From contig NZ_JAHLME010000008.1 of the NCBI RefSeq assembly GCF_018919395.1, positions 62,001 to 126,000 on the forward strand: a DNA stretch of 64,000 bases, written 5' to 3'. The first letter of the stretch is position 1. The number at the start of each line of letters is the position of its first letter. This stretch comes from Geomonas azotofigens. GTDB taxonomy: Bacteria; Desulfobacterota; Desulfuromonadia; Geobacterales; Geobacteraceae. Shown here one piece after another: positions 53,744 to 63,734 of this stretch. The translations under genes were made by a program, and so were the position numbers. Under the pieces are notes generated by a model. It did no database searches. It had not been told where the DNA came from and worked only from the letters and a program-made list of their open reading frames with translations.

Positions 53744-53786
53744 TGCCAGTTTAATAGGGCGTTAATTCTTACCCCGGTTTTTTGTC

Positions 53787-53815
53787 TTGACATGAACGGA
53801 CGAATCGATTAAATT
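53787..53815 (+). promoter_or_regulatory. Promoter for rplM-rpsI
   Basis: TTGACA (53787-53792) and TAAATT (53810-53815) have a 17-base spacer. Confidence 0.7.
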
Positions 53816-53866
53816 CTCAATCTTCTGTAAGTTAATGTGCTAATTCCAGATAGCTGTGAGGTTTCA

Positions 53867-54295
53867 ATGAAGACGCAAGTTGCCAAAAAAGAAGAAGTTA
53901 CCAGGGATTGGTACCTGGTTGATGTGGATAGCAAGGTGCTCGGCCGTGTCGCGACTGAAATCGCCAACGTGCTGCGCGGCAAGAACAAGCCGACCTTCAC
54001 CCCGAGCGTTGACACCGGCGACTTCGTCATTGTCGTGAACGCGGAGAAGATTGCCCTGACCGGCAATAAGTTTGCTAACAAGACCTACTATAGCCACTCT
54101 TCGTTCCCGGGCGGGCTGAAAGAAATTACCGCAGCCAAGCTCATCGACAAGAAGCCGGAAGAGCTGATCAAGAAAGCTGTCAAAGGCATGCTGCCCAAAA
54201 ACAAGCTTGCCCGCCACATGCTGAAGAAGCTGAAGATCTACAGCGGCGGTGCTCACCCGCACGCGGCTCAGAATCCGAAGAATCTGAACATTTAA
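53867..54295 (+). CDS. rplM: 50S ribosomal protein L13
   Basis: Early-assembly large-subunit protein. ATG 53867 ([11 protein letters not shown]) is chosen over the frame opening at 53837 because GTGAGG precedes it. [18 protein letters not shown] at the N-terminus and [24 protein letters not shown] near the C-terminus are L13 hallmarks. Length is 142 residues. It forms the conserved pair with rpsI, 22 bases downstream. Confidence 0.97.
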   Translation: MKTQVAKKEEVTRDWYLVDVDSKVLGRVATEIANVLRGKNKPTFTPSVDTGDFVIVVNAEKIALTGNKFANKTYYSHSSFPGGLKEITAAKLIDKKPEELIKKAVKGMLPKNKLARHMLKKLKIYSGGAHPHAAQNPKNLNI

Positions 54296-54317
54296 TTCGT
54301 TCATCAGGAGATAGAAA

Positions 54318-54707
54318 ATGGCAGTCAGCTTTTACGCAACTGGGAAAAGGAAGTCGTCCATCGCCAGGGTTTGGATCAAGCCGGGCAACGGCGAGATCAT
54401 TGTAAATACCAAGACTCTTGACAGCTACTTCGGCCGCGAGACCTCCAAGATGGTGGTCATGCAGCCCCTCGAGCTGACCGAGAATGTCGGCAAGTTCGAC
54501 ATCTTCTGCACCGTCAAGGGCGGTGGCGACTCCGGCCAGGCCGGCGCCATCAAGCACGGCATCACCAAGGCCCTCATCGAGGCCGATGCCGACCTGCGCG
54601 GTACCCTGAAGAAAGCCGGGTTCATCACCCGCGACTCGCGCATCAAGGAAAGAAAGAAGTACGGCAAGAAGGCGGCACGCGCCAGCTTCCAGTTCTCCAA
54701 GCGTTAA
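54318..54707 (+). CDS. rpsI: 30S ribosomal protein S9
   Basis: Small-subunit head protein whose C-terminal tail reaches the P-site t[18 protein letters not shown] at the start and the basic tail [19 protein letters not shown] are diagnostic. Length is 129 residues. AGGAGA precedes the ATG. Confidence 0.97.
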   Translation: MAVSFYATGKRKSSIARVWIKPGNGEIIVNTKTLDSYFGRETSKMVVMQPLELTENVGKFDIFCTVKGGGDSGQAGAIKHGITKALIEADADLRGTLKKAGFITRDSRIKERKKYGKKAARASFQFSKR

Positions 54708-54740
54708 TCCGCTACGGGAACAATTGCTGTCTGTATTGCA

Positions 54741-54770
54741 AAGGGGGAATCCGTCAGGGTTCCTCCTTTT
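54741..54770 (+). terminator. Terminator after rpsI
   Basis: GGGGGAATCC pairs with GGGTTCCTCC, allowing G-U pairs, and is followed by four T. Confidence 0.6.
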
Positions 54771-54780
54771 GCTGTTTCAA

Positions 54781-54907
54781 AAACCTTTAAGCTAAAACCG
54801 TTGGCCACGGAGAAAATCTGAGGACATCTGAGAAAACCAAAGACAAAAAGGTTTTGCTTCTCTCAGATTTCCTCCGACGTTCTCCGTGGCTACCGGTTTT
54901 GAGGTTT
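54781..54907. repeat. CCACGGAGAAAATCTGAG inverted repeat, copy 2
   Basis: A 127-base imperfect palindrome related to copies at 17573 and 56027. Outer AAACCT/AGGTTT and inner AAAACCG...CGGTTTT arms frame CCACGGAGAAAATCTGAG. It lies between rpsI and argC. Confidence 0.9.
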
Positions 54908-54922
54908 AGGGTGTCAAGTCCG

Positions 54923-54950
54923 TAGGAGCTGTGCTAACATCAAGCTCCTA
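54923..54950 (+). other. Hairpin in the argC leader
   Basis: TAGGAGCT (54923-54930) pairs with AGCTCCTA (54943-54950) across 12 bases. It lies 31 bases before the argC ATG. No T run and no arginine-operator match is seen. Confidence 0.5.
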
Positions 54951-54981
54951 TTCTTTCAGATGTAAGTAGAGGAGGACCTTC

Positions 54982-56022
54982 ATGATCAAGGTTGCCATCG
55001 TCGGTGCCAGCGGCTATACCGGCGTCGAACTTATCCGTATCCTGCATGCCCACCCCGAAGTCGCCGTCACCTGTGTCACCTCCGAGCAGAGCGCCGGTCG
55101 CCCGGTGAGCGACGTGTTCCCGACCCTGCGCGGCCGCTGCGACCTTGTTCTCGAGCCCCTGGAACCGGTCGGCATTGCCGAGCAGGTGGACATGGTCTTC
55201 ACCGCGCTCCCCCACAAGGCCGCCATGGCGGTGGTCCCGACCTTCCTCAAGATGGGCAAGGACGTGGTCGATCTCTCCGCCGACTACCGGCTGCACGACG
55301 CGGACGTCTACGGCAAGTGGTATGAAAAGCACCTGACCCCGGAACTGCTCCCCCAGGCGGTGTACGGCATTCCGGAGTTGCGTCGCGACAAGATCCGCGA
55401 GGCCAGCCTGATCGCCAACCCCGGCTGCTACCCGACCAGCGTCATCCTCGGCCTGGCGCCGCTGTTGAAGGGGAAGGTGATCGACCCCAAGAGCATCATC
55501 GTCGATGCCAAGTCCGGGACCTCCGGTGCCGGGCGCAGCGCCAAGGTCGACAACCTCTACTGCGAGGTGAATGAAGGTTTCAAGGCCTACGGCGTGGGGG
55601 GCGTGCATCGTCACATCCCGGAGATCGAGCAGGAACTCGCGCTGCTGGCAGGCACTCCGCTCACCATCTCCTTCACCCCGCACCTGGTCCCGATGGACCG
55701 CGGCATCCTTTCCACCATCTACAGCGTGCCGACCGGCAAGGTGCGCGCGGCGGAGTTGATTACGCTCTACGAGACCTTCTACGAGGGCGAGCCGTTCGTC
55801 AGGGTGCTTCCCGAGGGGGTGCTTCCTTCGACTGCGCACGTCAGGGGTTCCAACTTCTGCGACATCGGCGTCGTTGTCGACGAAAGGACCGGCAGGGTCA
55901 TCGTGGTATCCGCCATCGACAACCTCGTGAAAGGGGCGTCCGGGCAGGCGGTTCAGAACATGAACCTCATGTGCGGTCTTCCCGAAACCCTCGGGCTCGA
56001 TTTCCTGGGGATCTTCCCGTAA
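54982..56022 (+). CDS. argC: N-acetyl-gamma-glutamyl-phosphate reductase
   Basis: NADPH-dependent step three of arginine synthesis. The N-terminus [18 protein letters not shown] binds the nucleotide. The catalytic cysteine is in [20 protein letters not shown] and [11 protein letters not shown] are further family motifs. Length is 346 residues, with GAGGAGG upstream. The gene is alone, bracketed by two copies of the dispersed inverted repeat. No other arginine gene is in the window. Confidence 0.97.
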   Translation: MIKVAIVGASGYTGVELIRILHAHPEVAVTCVTSEQSAGRPVSDVFPTLRGRCDLVLEPLEPVGIAEQVDMVFTALPHKAAMAVVPTFLKMGKDVVDLSADYRLHDADVYGKWYEKHLTPELLPQAVYGIPELRRDKIREASLIANPGCYPTSVILGLAPLLKGKVIDPKSIIVDAKSGTSGAGRSAKVDNLYCEVNEGFKAYGVGGVHRHIPEIEQELALLAGTPLTISFTPHLVPMDRGILSTIYSVPTGKVRAAELITLYETFYEGEPFVRVLPEGVLPSTAHVRGSNFCDIGVVVDERTGRVIVVSAIDNLVKGASGQAVQNMNLMCGLPETLGLDFLGIFP

Positions 56023-56026
56023 AGTC

Positions 56027-56132
56027 AAAACCATTGGCCACGGAGAAAATCTGAGGACTTCTGAGGAAACCTAAAACAAAAAGGTTTGGTTCTCTCAGAT
56101 TTTCTCAGAAGTTCTCCGTGGCTAACGGTTTT
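56027..56132. repeat. CCACGGAGAAAATCTGAG inverted repeat, copy 3
   Basis: A 106-base copy starting five bases after the argC stop and ending 10 bases before the next ATG. The right arm reads CTCAGATTTTCTCAGAAG then TTCTCCGTGG, giving arms of about 40 bases. Confidence 0.9.
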
Positions 56133-56141
56133 AAGGTTTAT

Positions 56142-57947
56142 ATGAAACACGCACGTCCCAAGCAGTCTCCTTCCCGGTTTCTCCCCATTTCACTTTCCGA
56201 AGCAAAGGCTCGCGGCTGGAACGAGTTGGACGTCGTCTTCGTTTCCGGCGACGCCTACGTGGACCACCCCTCTTTCGGCGTCCCGCTCCTGGCACGACTG
56301 CTGGAGGCCAAAGGGCTCCGGGTCGGCATCATCCCGCAGCCGGACTGGCGCAGCAAGGAACCCTTCATGGCGCTCGGGCGCCCGCGCCTGTTCTTCGCCG
56401 TAGCCGCGGGCGCCATGGATTCCATGGTGGCGCACTATACGCCGGCCCGGAAACTGCGCCGCGACGACGCCTACACCCCCGGCAACCGCCACGGCGCCCG
56501 CCCCAACCGCGCCACCATCATCTACACCTCGCGTTTGAAGGAAGCCTATCGCGACGTGCCGGTGGTGATCGGCGGCATCGAGGCGAGCCTGCGTCGCTTC
56601 GCCCACTACGATTTCTGGGAAGACAAGGTGCGCCGCTCCGCGCTCTTCGACGCCAAAGCCGACCTGCTCATCTACGGCATGGGGGAGAGCCCGCTCCTGG
56701 AACTGGTGCAGAGGCTGCAAAAAGGTGAGGCGTTCGCTTCTATCCGCGATATCCGTGGCACCGCTTACCCGTCGTCGACCGCGCCGGAACCAGGCGCCGA
56801 CCTGGTGGAACTTCCGAGTTACGAGGAGGTGTCCACCGACAAGGCCGCCTACGCGCGGTCGTTTCGCCTGCTTTCGGGGGAGCAGAATCCCGGCTGCGCC
56901 AGGACCGTGATCCAGCGCCACGCCACACGCTACCTGGTCTGCAATCCTCCCGCGTGGCCGCTTGGCGAACAGGCGTTGGACGCGATCTACGCGCTCCCCT
57001 TCGTAAAGGCACCGCACCCGGGCTACAAGGAAGCGATCCCGGCCTACGAGCAGATCCGCAATTCCATCACCACGCACCGCGGCTGCTTCGGCGGCTGCGC
57101 CTTCTGCGCCATCACCCACCACCAGGGCAAAACCATCCAGTCCCGCAGCGAGCAAAGCGTGCTGCAGGAACTGGAACGGCTGGCGGCGTTGCCGTGGTTC
57201 CGTGGCAGCGTGAGCGACCTGGGCGGCCCGACCGCCAACATGTTCGGGCTCTCCTGCGGCAATGCGGAGGCGGGCGCCAAGTGCCGCCGCGACAGCTGCC
57301 TGTTCCCGAAGATCTGCAAAAACCTGGTCACCGATGATGCCGGCAGTTCCCGGCTCCTCGCCAAGGCACGCCGCATCTCCGGGGTGAAGCACGTCGCGGT
57401 TTCCTCAGGCGTGCGCTACGACCTGATGGAGCGCCAGCCCCGTTACCTGCGCGAGTTGGTCTCGCACCACGTGAGCGGCCTCTTGAAGGTGGCGCCGGAG
57501 CATCTCACCGACAGCGTCACCTCGGTGATGCGCAAGCCCGGGCACGACTGCTTCGAGCGGTTCCGCGACGCTTTCCAGAAGGAGAGTGCCAAGGCGGGGA
57601 AACGGCAGTACATTGTCCCGTACTTCATTTCCGGGCATCCCGGCTGCACGCTGTCGGACATGGTGGATCTCGCCCTGATGCTGAAGTGCTGGGGCATGAA
57701 GGTGGAGCAGGTGCAGGATTTCACTCCCACGCCGGGGACGCTGTCGACCTGCATCTATCACACGGGCGTGGATCCCTTTACCGGGGAGAAGGTGTACGTG
57801 GCACGGACGGATCGTGAAAAGGGGCTGCAGAAGTCGCTGCTGTTGTACCACGTGCCCGAAGAAAGGAAGAATTGCCTGGCGGCTTTGAAGGAATGCGGCC
57901 GGGAGGATGCTGCGGCCGAATTGTTCAGCGGCAACAACAGGAGGTAG
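56142..57947 (+). CDS. YgiQ-family radical SAM protein (UPF0313)
   Basis: Large radical SAM protein of unknown reaction, found widely in bacteria. [34 protein letters not shown] at the N-terminus is the family signature. The cluster motif is CFGGCAFC in the phrase [21 protein letters not shown]. Length is 601 residues from ATG 56142. The frame continues back into the repeat to GTG 56118, but those eight codons come from the repeat itself and are unlikely to be coding. The ribosome site is weak (AAGG), also repeat-derived. Confidence 0.9.
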   Translation: MKHARPKQSPSRFLPISLSEAKARGWNELDVVFVSGDAYVDHPSFGVPLLARLLEAKGLRVGIIPQPDWRSKEPFMALGRPRLFFAVAAGAMDSMVAHYTPARKLRRDDAYTPGNRHGARPNRATIIYTSRLKEAYRDVPVVIGGIEASLRRFAHYDFWEDKVRRSALFDAKADLLIYGMGESPLLELVQRLQKGEAFASIRDIRGTAYPSSTAPEPGADLVELPSYEEVSTDKAAYARSFRLLSGEQNPGCARTVIQRHATRYLVCNPPAWPLGEQALDAIYALPFVKAPHPGYKEAIPAYEQIRNSITTHRGCFGGCAFCAITHHQGKTIQSRSEQSVLQELERLAALPWFRGSVSDLGGPTANMFGLSCGNAEAGAKCRRDSCLFPKICKNLVTDDAGSSRLLAKARRISGVKHVAVSSGVRYDLMERQPRYLRELVSHHVSGLLKVAPEHLTDSVTSVMRKPGHDCFERFRDAFQKESAKAGKRQYIVPYFISGHPGCTLSDMVDLALMLKCWGMKVEQVQDFTPTPGTLSTCIYHTGVDPFTGEKVYVARTDREKGLQKSLLLYHVPEERKNCLAALKECGREDAAAELFSGNNRR

Positions 57948-57949
57948 CC

Positions 57950-58249
57950 ATGCATTATCTGTTGCTGTACGAGGTCGCTCCTGATTACCTGGAGCGCAGG
58001 GGCGAGTTCCGCGCGGAGCACCTGGCGCTGGCCTGGGAGGCCGCGCGGCGCGGCGAGCTGGTTCTCGGTGGAGCGCTCACCGATCCGGCCGACGGCGCCG
58101 TCCTCCTCTTTCAGGCCGATTCCCCTGAAGTGCCGGCCGCCTTCGCCAAGGCAGACCCGTACGTCCTGAACGGGCTGGTGGCGAAGTGGACGGTGCGCGC
58201 CTGGCATACCGTGGTCGGCGAGTTGGCCCACGCACCGGTCCACCCGTAG
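57950..58249 (+). CDS. YciI-like protein
   Basis: A 99-residue protein of the YciI/DGPF-like ferredoxin-fold family. MHYLLLYEVAPDYLERRGEFRAEHL carries the conserved histidine and the Arg/Glu cluster. Members are small dimeric enzymes or binding proteins of mostly unknown function. AGGAGG lies before the ATG, and the gene starts three bases after the radical SAM stop, so the two are made together. Confidence 0.85.
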   Translation: MHYLLLYEVAPDYLERRGEFRAEHLALAWEAARRGELVLGGALTDPADGAVLLFQADSPEVPAAFAKADPYVLNGLVAKWTVRAWHTVVGELAHAPVHP

Positions 58250-58257
58250 CTCTTCCT

Positions 58258-58539
58258 CTAGAGAAGTCGCGGCAGGAACGATCCGGCTGGGGCCGCCGCC
58301 AGCGCGGATTTGGTGTTCTCCGCGGCACCCGCTCTCCTCATCTGCAGTTCCGCAGCATCAAGAGCCTCAGCGAGGGCGGATTCCCCCTTGCAGAGCTCGA
58401 AGCCGCTCCCGCAGTGTACCAGGTAATCCCTGCCATCCCCTTTGGTGAGCCAGATGGTCCCGGTTAGACAGCGCAGCGTAAGCCCGTGCGCTCCCCCCGT
58501 CAGGCTCAACAGTTCCCCTTTTGCCAGTGTGCATTCCAT
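58258..58539 (-). CDS. DUF2917-type small protein
   Basis: A 93-residue protein with a cupin-like/DUF2917 core. LAKGELLSLTGGAHGLTLRCLTGTIWLTKGDGRDYLVHCG fits the family pattern of a beta-roll with a WLT strand. The function is unknown. GGGAGGG precedes the ATG. It converges on the YciI-like gene with eight bases between. Confidence 0.7.
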   Translation of the reverse strand: MECTLAKGELLSLTGGAHGLTLRCLTGTIWLTKGDGRDYLVHCGSGFELCKGESALAEALDAAELQMRRAGAAENTKSALAAAPAGSFLPRLL

Positions 58540-58853
58540 AGCGCCCTCCCTTTCTTTCAGTGGGTCAACTATAGCTGGGCTCCGTCTATGAGTACAGACA
58601 CAGGAAATCTAATTTGTAGCCATGACAATTGCGCGAAACTGCCGCTGTAACTGCCGGAAAGCGAAGCGACTGTACCCGTTGCAGGCAAACGTGAGTGAAA
58701 AACAGCTTAAAAAGAAGAATGAGGTTGCATTCAGGATGATGTGCTGCTATATTCACGGTTTCTTGCCCGCTGCTGGCGGCGAGTGCCGTGCAAAGGCCTC
58801 GGTTGTGAATGCCGCGGCTGGAAAAAATAATTTGCACGGCGTAAAAAAAGAAG
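58540..58853. other. Intergenic region before the tRNA operon
   Basis: No gene is supported. It is more AT-rich than its surroundings. An 85-codon open frame at 58622 lacks a ribosome site and family features. The right end leads into the tRNA promoter. Confidence 0.5.
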
Positions 58854-58882
58854 TTGACACCGAAGCCCTTTTGCTTTAGAAC
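58854..58882 (+). promoter_or_regulatory. Promoter for the tRNA-tuf operon
   Basis: TTGACA (58854-58859) and TAGAAC (58877-58882) have a 17-base spacer, 60 bases before the first tRNA. Confidence 0.72.
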
Positions 58883-58942
58883 AGGGATTCGCTTCGCAAC
58901 ACAAAGCGCGCAGCGAGATGGTAGCGAGATGGTATCGAATCA

Positions 58943-59018
58943 GCTGGCGTAGCTCAATTGGTAGAGCAGCTGACTTGTAATCAGCAGGTTGCGGGTTCGA
59001 GTCCCATCGTCAGCTCCA
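58943..59018 (+). tRNA. tRNA-Thr (anticodon TGT)
   Basis: 76 bases. Acceptor arms GCTGGCG/CGTCAGC pair, CCA is encoded, and the anticodon loop CTTGTAA reads ACA. First of four tRNAs upstream of tuf. Confidence 0.97.
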
Positions 59019-59049
59019 GATTGAAAAGTTAATAGCACCACTTCTGTCT

Positions 59050-59134
59050 GGAGGGATTCCCGAGCGGCCAAAGGGAACAGACTGTAAATCTGTCGTCATC
59101 GACTTCGGAGGTTCGAATCCTCCTCCCTCCACCA
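59050..59134 (+). tRNA. tRNA-Tyr (anticodon GTA)
   Basis: 85 bases with the long variable arm of a class II tRNA. Arms GGAGGGA/TCCCTCC pair, loop CTGTAAA, CCA encoded. Confidence 0.97.
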
Positions 59135-59248
59135 TAAAAACTGCAGATGAGATGAGCATCTGCTCAAATCAGGAGATTCTGAACGGAATCGCTGGTACTG
59201 GTTGAGTGGAGCGCAAGTTGAGTCAAAAAACTTCAGAGCAGGGAATTG

Positions 59249-59325
59249 GCGGGAATAGCTCAGTTGGCTAGAGCATCAGCCTTCCAAGCTGAGGGTCGCG
59301 GGTTCGAGTCCCGTTTCCCGCTCCA
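59249..59325 (+). tRNA. tRNA-Gly (anticodon TCC)
   Basis: 77 bases. Arms GCGGGAA/TTCCCGC pair, anticodon loop CTTCCAA, CCA encoded. Confidence 0.97.
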
Positions 59326-59336
59326 AAACAGAATAT

Positions 59337-59412
<76 letters not shown>

Positions 59413-59473
59413 TCCCCTTCTAGAAAAAACATTCACATAACAGCTGTAGTAGATACATCAGGGAGGATTCCTC

Positions 59474-60664
<1,191 letters not shown>

Positions 60665-60732
60665 GACCTGACGGGTTCTTTGAGTTCCGGAAGGATCGGG
60701 ACGCGAAAATAGTTTGAAAAGGACGAAAGAAA

Positions 60733-60885
60733 ATGCCTAGAGACATCATCACCCTTGGCTGCACCGAGTGCAAACAGCGTAACTATACCACCACGAAGAA
60801 CAAGAAGAATACGCCCCAGAAGCTGGAGTTCAACAAGTACTGCCGCTTCTGCCAGAAGCACACGCCGCACAAGGAAACCAAATAG
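60733..60885 (+). CDS. rpmG: 50S ribosomal protein L33
   Basis: A 50-residue ribosomal protein: [18 protein letters not shown] and [13 protein letters not shown]. Both CxxC pairs (Cys10/13 and Cys37/40) are present, so it is the zinc-binding form. It sits between tuf and tRNA-Trp, its usual place. The ribosome site (GAAAGAAA) is modest. Confidence 0.97.
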   Translation: MPRDIITLGCTECKQRNYTTTKNKKNTPQKLEFNKYCRFCQKHTPHKETK

Positions 60886-60893
60886 TTTGATTT

Positions 60894-60921
60894 GGGGTCC
60901 CCGGAGCTGTCCGGGGACCCC
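60894..60921 (+). other. Perfect 12-base hairpin between rpmG and tRNA-Trp
   Basis: GGGGTCCCCGGA (60894-60905) pairs exactly with TCCGGGGACCCC (60910-60921) around GCTG. There is no T run, and the tRNA starts six bases later. It may guide processing or protect the rpmG 3' end. Confidence 0.7.
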
Positions 60922-60927
60922 CGCCGC

Positions 60928-61004
60928 AGGCCAGTAGCTCTAACGGCTAGAGCACCGGTCTCCAAAACCGGGTGTTGGGGGTTCGAATCCCTCCTGGCCT
61001 GCCA
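60928..61004 (+). tRNA. tRNA-Trp (anticodon CCA)
   Basis: 77 bases. Arms AGGCCAG/CTGGCCT pair, anticodon loop CTCCAAA, CCA encoded. Confidence 0.97.
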
Positions 61005-61037
61005 TTTTTTTTATCTTCACGAAGTGAGGAGTGACAA

Positions 61038-61223
61038 GTGCTCGCAAAAGCCAAGACTTTTTTTGAGGATGTACAGGCGGAACTCGCCAAGGTAACTTGG
61101 CCGACCCGCAAAGAGACCTTCTCTACTGCTCAGGTGGTTGTCGTCATCATCGTGCTCATCTCACTTTACCTTGGCGTCTGCGACGCGGTCCTTACTAAGC
61201 TCATCAAGTCGATACTCCGCTAG
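61038..61223 (+). CDS. secE: Preprotein translocase subunit SecE
   Basis: Single-span clamp subunit of SecYEG. An amphipathic helix (FFEDVQAELAKVTWPTRKET) is followed by one membrane helix at about residues 33-52. Length is 61 residues, the short form. GTG 61038 follows GTGAGGAG. It lies 11 bases before nusG. Confidence 0.96.
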   Translation: MLAKAKTFFEDVQAELAKVTWPTRKETFSTAQVVVVIIVLISLYLGVCDAVLTKLIKSILR

Positions 61224-61234
61224 AGGACTGATAA

Positions 61235-61762
61235 ATGGCACACAAATGGTACGGCGTACATACCTACTCCGGCTTCGAGAACAAGGTGCGGCTCTCGCTT
61301 GCTGAGCGCATCAAGAACCTCGAGATGGAGGAGTTCTTCGGCGAGATCCTGATCCCGTGCGAAACCGTCGTCGAGCTTAAGAAGGGGGAGAAGAAGACTT
61401 CTTCCAGGAAGTTCTTCCCCGGCTACATCCTGGTGAACATGGAACTTAACGACGACACCTGGCACGTGGTCAAGGAGACCGCCAAGGTTACCGGGTTCGT
61501 CGGCGGCAATAACCCCTTCCCGATCCCGGACGAAGAGGTCAACAAGATCACCAAGAGGATGGAAGAGGGTGCCGAGAAGCCCCGTCCCAAGGTCCTCTTC
61601 GAGGTGGGCGAGACGGTCAGGGTCATCGACGGTCCCTTCCTCAACTTCTCCGGTGTGGTCGAGGACGTCAAGCCGGACAAGGGGAAACTCAAGGTCATGG
61701 TAAGCATCTTCGGGCGCGCCACCCCGGTCGAGCTCGAATTCATGCAGGTAGAAAAGCAGTAG
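61235..61762 (+). CDS. nusG: Transcription termination/antitermination factor NusG
   Basis: Binds RNA polymerase and links it to Rho or ribosomes. The NGN domain opens [19 protein letters not shown], followed by [14 protein letters not shown] and a C-terminal KOW domain ([21 protein letters not shown]). Length is 175 residues, without an insertion. It is co-transcribed with secE and the L11/L1 genes. Confidence 0.98.
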   Translation: MAHKWYGVHTYSGFENKVRLSLAERIKNLEMEEFFGEILIPCETVVELKKGEKKTSSRKFFPGYILVNMELNDDTWHVVKETAKVTGFVGGNNPFPIPDEEVNKITKRMEEGAEKPRPKVLFEVGETVRVIDGPFLNFSGVVEDVKPDKGKLKVMVSIFGRATPVELEFMQVEKQ

Positions 61763-61823
61763 GGGCAACCCGCTGTTACCGATAGCTTCAGGCAGTTCGA
61801 AGGAATGAAAAAGGAGTAGGAAA

Positions 61824-62246
61824 ATGGCGAAAAAGATCACCGGTTACATAAAGCTGCAGGTACCCGCAGGGAAGGCAAACCCGTCTCCTCCGATCGGTCC
61901 CGCACTCGGTCAGCACGGCGTCAACATCATGGAGTTCTGCAAGGCCTTCAATGCGAAGACCCAGGCAGACGAAGGGACCATCACCCCGGTCGTCATCACT
62001 GTCTACGCCGACAGGTCCTTCACCTTCATCACCAAGACTCCGCCGGCTCCGGTTCTCATCAAGAAAGCTCTCGGCCTCCAGAGCGGCTCCGCTACCCCCA
62101 ACAAGACCAAGGTGGGCAAGCTGACCAAGGAGCAGGTGCGCGAGATCGCCACCAAGAAGATGCCCGACCTCAATGCCGCGAGCCTTGAGGCTGCCATGAA
62201 GACCATTGAAGGTACCGCGCGCAGCATGGGCGTTGAAATAGCTTAA
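61824..62246 (+). CDS. rplK: 50S ribosomal protein L11
   Basis: Stalk-base protein at the GTPase centre. Begins with the N-terminal proline-rich segment [33 protein letters not shown] and has the typical C-terminal RNA-binding domain ending [11 protein letters not shown]. Length is 140 residues. A good ribosome site (AAGGAG) precedes the ATG. Confidence 0.98.
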   Translation: MAKKITGYIKLQVPAGKANPSPPIGPALGQHGVNIMEFCKAFNAKTQADEGTITPVVITVYADRSFTFITKTPPAPVLIKKALGLQSGSATPNKTKVGKLTKEQVREIATKKMPDLNAASLEAAMKTIEGTARSMGVEIA

Positions 62247-62268
62247 GTTAAAGAGAGGGTTATCAGAA

Positions 62269-62970
62269 ATGTCTATGACAAAAAAGCTTAAAGAGGCTCG
62301 CGCCAAGGTCGACAGGACCAAAACCTATCCCCTGACCGACGGCCTTGAGCTCGTGAAGAGCGCGGCTTATGCGAAGTTCGACGAGACCGTCGACCTGGTG
62401 GTGAAGCTGGGCGTCGACCCGCGTCACGCCGACCAGATGGTCCGCGGCGCCGTGGTGCTCCCCAACGGTCTCGGCAAGGATGTGCGCGTCCTGGTTTTCG
62501 CCAAGGGCGAGAAGGAGAAGGAGGCCCGCGAGGCCGGTGCCGATTACGTCGGTGCCGACGACCTGGTCGCCAAGATCCAGGAAGGGTGGTTCGAATTCGA
62601 CACCGCCATCGCTACCCCGGACATGATGGGCGTGGTCGGTAAGATCGGTAAGCTCCTCGGTCCCCGCGGCCTGATGCCGAACCCGAAAGTCGGTACCGTC
62701 ACCTTCGACCTGGCTCGCGCCATCAAGGAGTCCAAGTCCGGCAAGGTCGAGTTCCGCGTCGAGAAGGCCGGTATCGTGCACGCCCCGGTGGGCAAGGTTT
62801 CCTTCACCGCCGAGACCCTGAGGCAGAACGTGGTTGCCCTGGTGGAAGCCCTCCAGAAGGCGAAGCCGGCTGCAGCCAAGGGCACCTACATGAAGAAGGT
62901 TGCCGTGTCCTCCACCATGGGCCCGGGCGTCACCATCGATCTCGCTGACATCAGCGCGATCTTGAAATAA
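62269..62970 (+). CDS. rplA: 50S ribosomal protein L1
   Basis: L1-stalk protein and, in many bacteria, a translational repressor of its own operon. ARGKVDRT-like start ([21 protein letters not shown]), [23 protein letters not shown] and [15 protein letters not shown] are diagnostic. Length is 233 residues. A second ATG two codons in is possible. Confidence 0.98.
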   Translation: MSMTKKLKEARAKVDRTKTYPLTDGLELVKSAAYAKFDETVDLVVKLGVDPRHADQMVRGAVVLPNGLGKDVRVLVFAKGEKEKEAREAGADYVGADDLVAKIQEGWFEFDTAIATPDMMGVVGKIGKLLGPRGLMPNPKVGTVTFDLARAIKESKSGKVEFRVEKAGIVHAPVGKVSFTAETLRQNVVALVEALQKAKPAAAKGTYMKKVAVSSTMGPGVTIDLADISAILK

Positions 62971-62975
62971 AGAGC

Positions 62976-63140
62976 AGTACCGCTGTAAAGCCAAAGTCAA
63001 AGACAGTGGGTGTGCCAGTAGCATCGTCGGCGCTTAAACGCTTCCGGGCGGCCAACCGAGACTTGCAGATGTTGCGCGAAAATGCATGTTCCGCAACTTC
63101 CTGACTTTGGCGGGGTTCCGCACCCGTATACCAAAAGAAA
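62976..63140 (+). promoter_or_regulatory. L10-L7/L12 leader (autoregulatory RNA)
   Basis: The 182-base gap before rplJ folds around a long-range helix: GCCAAAGTCA (62990-62999) with TGACTTTGGC (63102-63111). Nearby GTGGGTGTG can pair with CGCACCCG, and an internal hairpin GTTGCG/CGCAAC is at 63071-63097. This matches the known L10 leader, where the L10-L12 complex represses its own synthesis. Confidence 0.75.
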
Positions 63141-63152
63141 GGAGGAAGGCGC

Positions 63153-63674
63153 TTGAATAAGGAAAACAAGCAAGAACTTGTTGCCGAGATGCACGACAAG
63201 CTCCAGAGGGCGCAGGCGGTATTCCTCGCGGATTTCCGCGGGATGAACGTCGGCCAGGCCACCGAGCTCAGAAACGAGCTCAGGAAAGCCAACGCGGAGT
63301 ACAAGGTCGTCAAGAACACTCTGCTCGAGATCGCTTCCAAGGGGACCGACAAGGAAGGTCTGTCGCAGTACTACGCAGGCCCCACCGCCATCGCCCTTTG
63401 CTACGACGATCCCGTCGCGGCGGCCAAAGTGCTGTCCCGCTTCAACAAGGAAAACACTAACCCGTTTACCTTGAAGGCTGGCGTGCTCACCGGCAAGACC
63501 ATCAACGTGGCTGAGATCCAGGCTCTGGCAGACCTGCCGAGCCGCGAAGTGCTTATCGCCAAGATGCTGGGCAGCATGCAGGCACCGGCAAGCAACTTCG
63601 TACGCGTTCTCGCGGCTGTTCCGGGCGGTTTCGTACGCGCGCTGGAGCAGATCAGGATCCAGAAGGCTGCCTAA
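63153..63674 (+). CDS. rplJ: 50S ribosomal protein L10
   Basis: Stalk protein anchoring L7/L12 dimers to the ribosome. Begins with TTG 63153 after GGAGG. The N-terminal RNA-binding domain ([21 protein letters not shown]) and a C-terminal helix for L12 binding are present. Length is 173 residues. Preceded by the autoregulatory leader. Confidence 0.97.
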   Translation: MNKENKQELVAEMHDKLQRAQAVFLADFRGMNVGQATELRNELRKANAEYKVVKNTLLEIASKGTDKEGLSQYYAGPTAIALCYDDPVAAAKVLSRFNKENTNPFTLKAGVLTGKTINVAEIQALADLPSREVLIAKMLGSMQAPASNFVRVLAAVPGGFVRALEQIRIQKAA

Positions 63675-63734
63675 TCGCAGTCACCGACAATTTTCGCTTT
63701 AAACATCTAACAATATTCTCTGGAGGAGAAAGAA

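Noticed and set aside
58622-58879. 85-codon open frame before the tRNA cluster
   Set aside because: No ribosome site, no family features, and its end overlaps the tRNA promoter.
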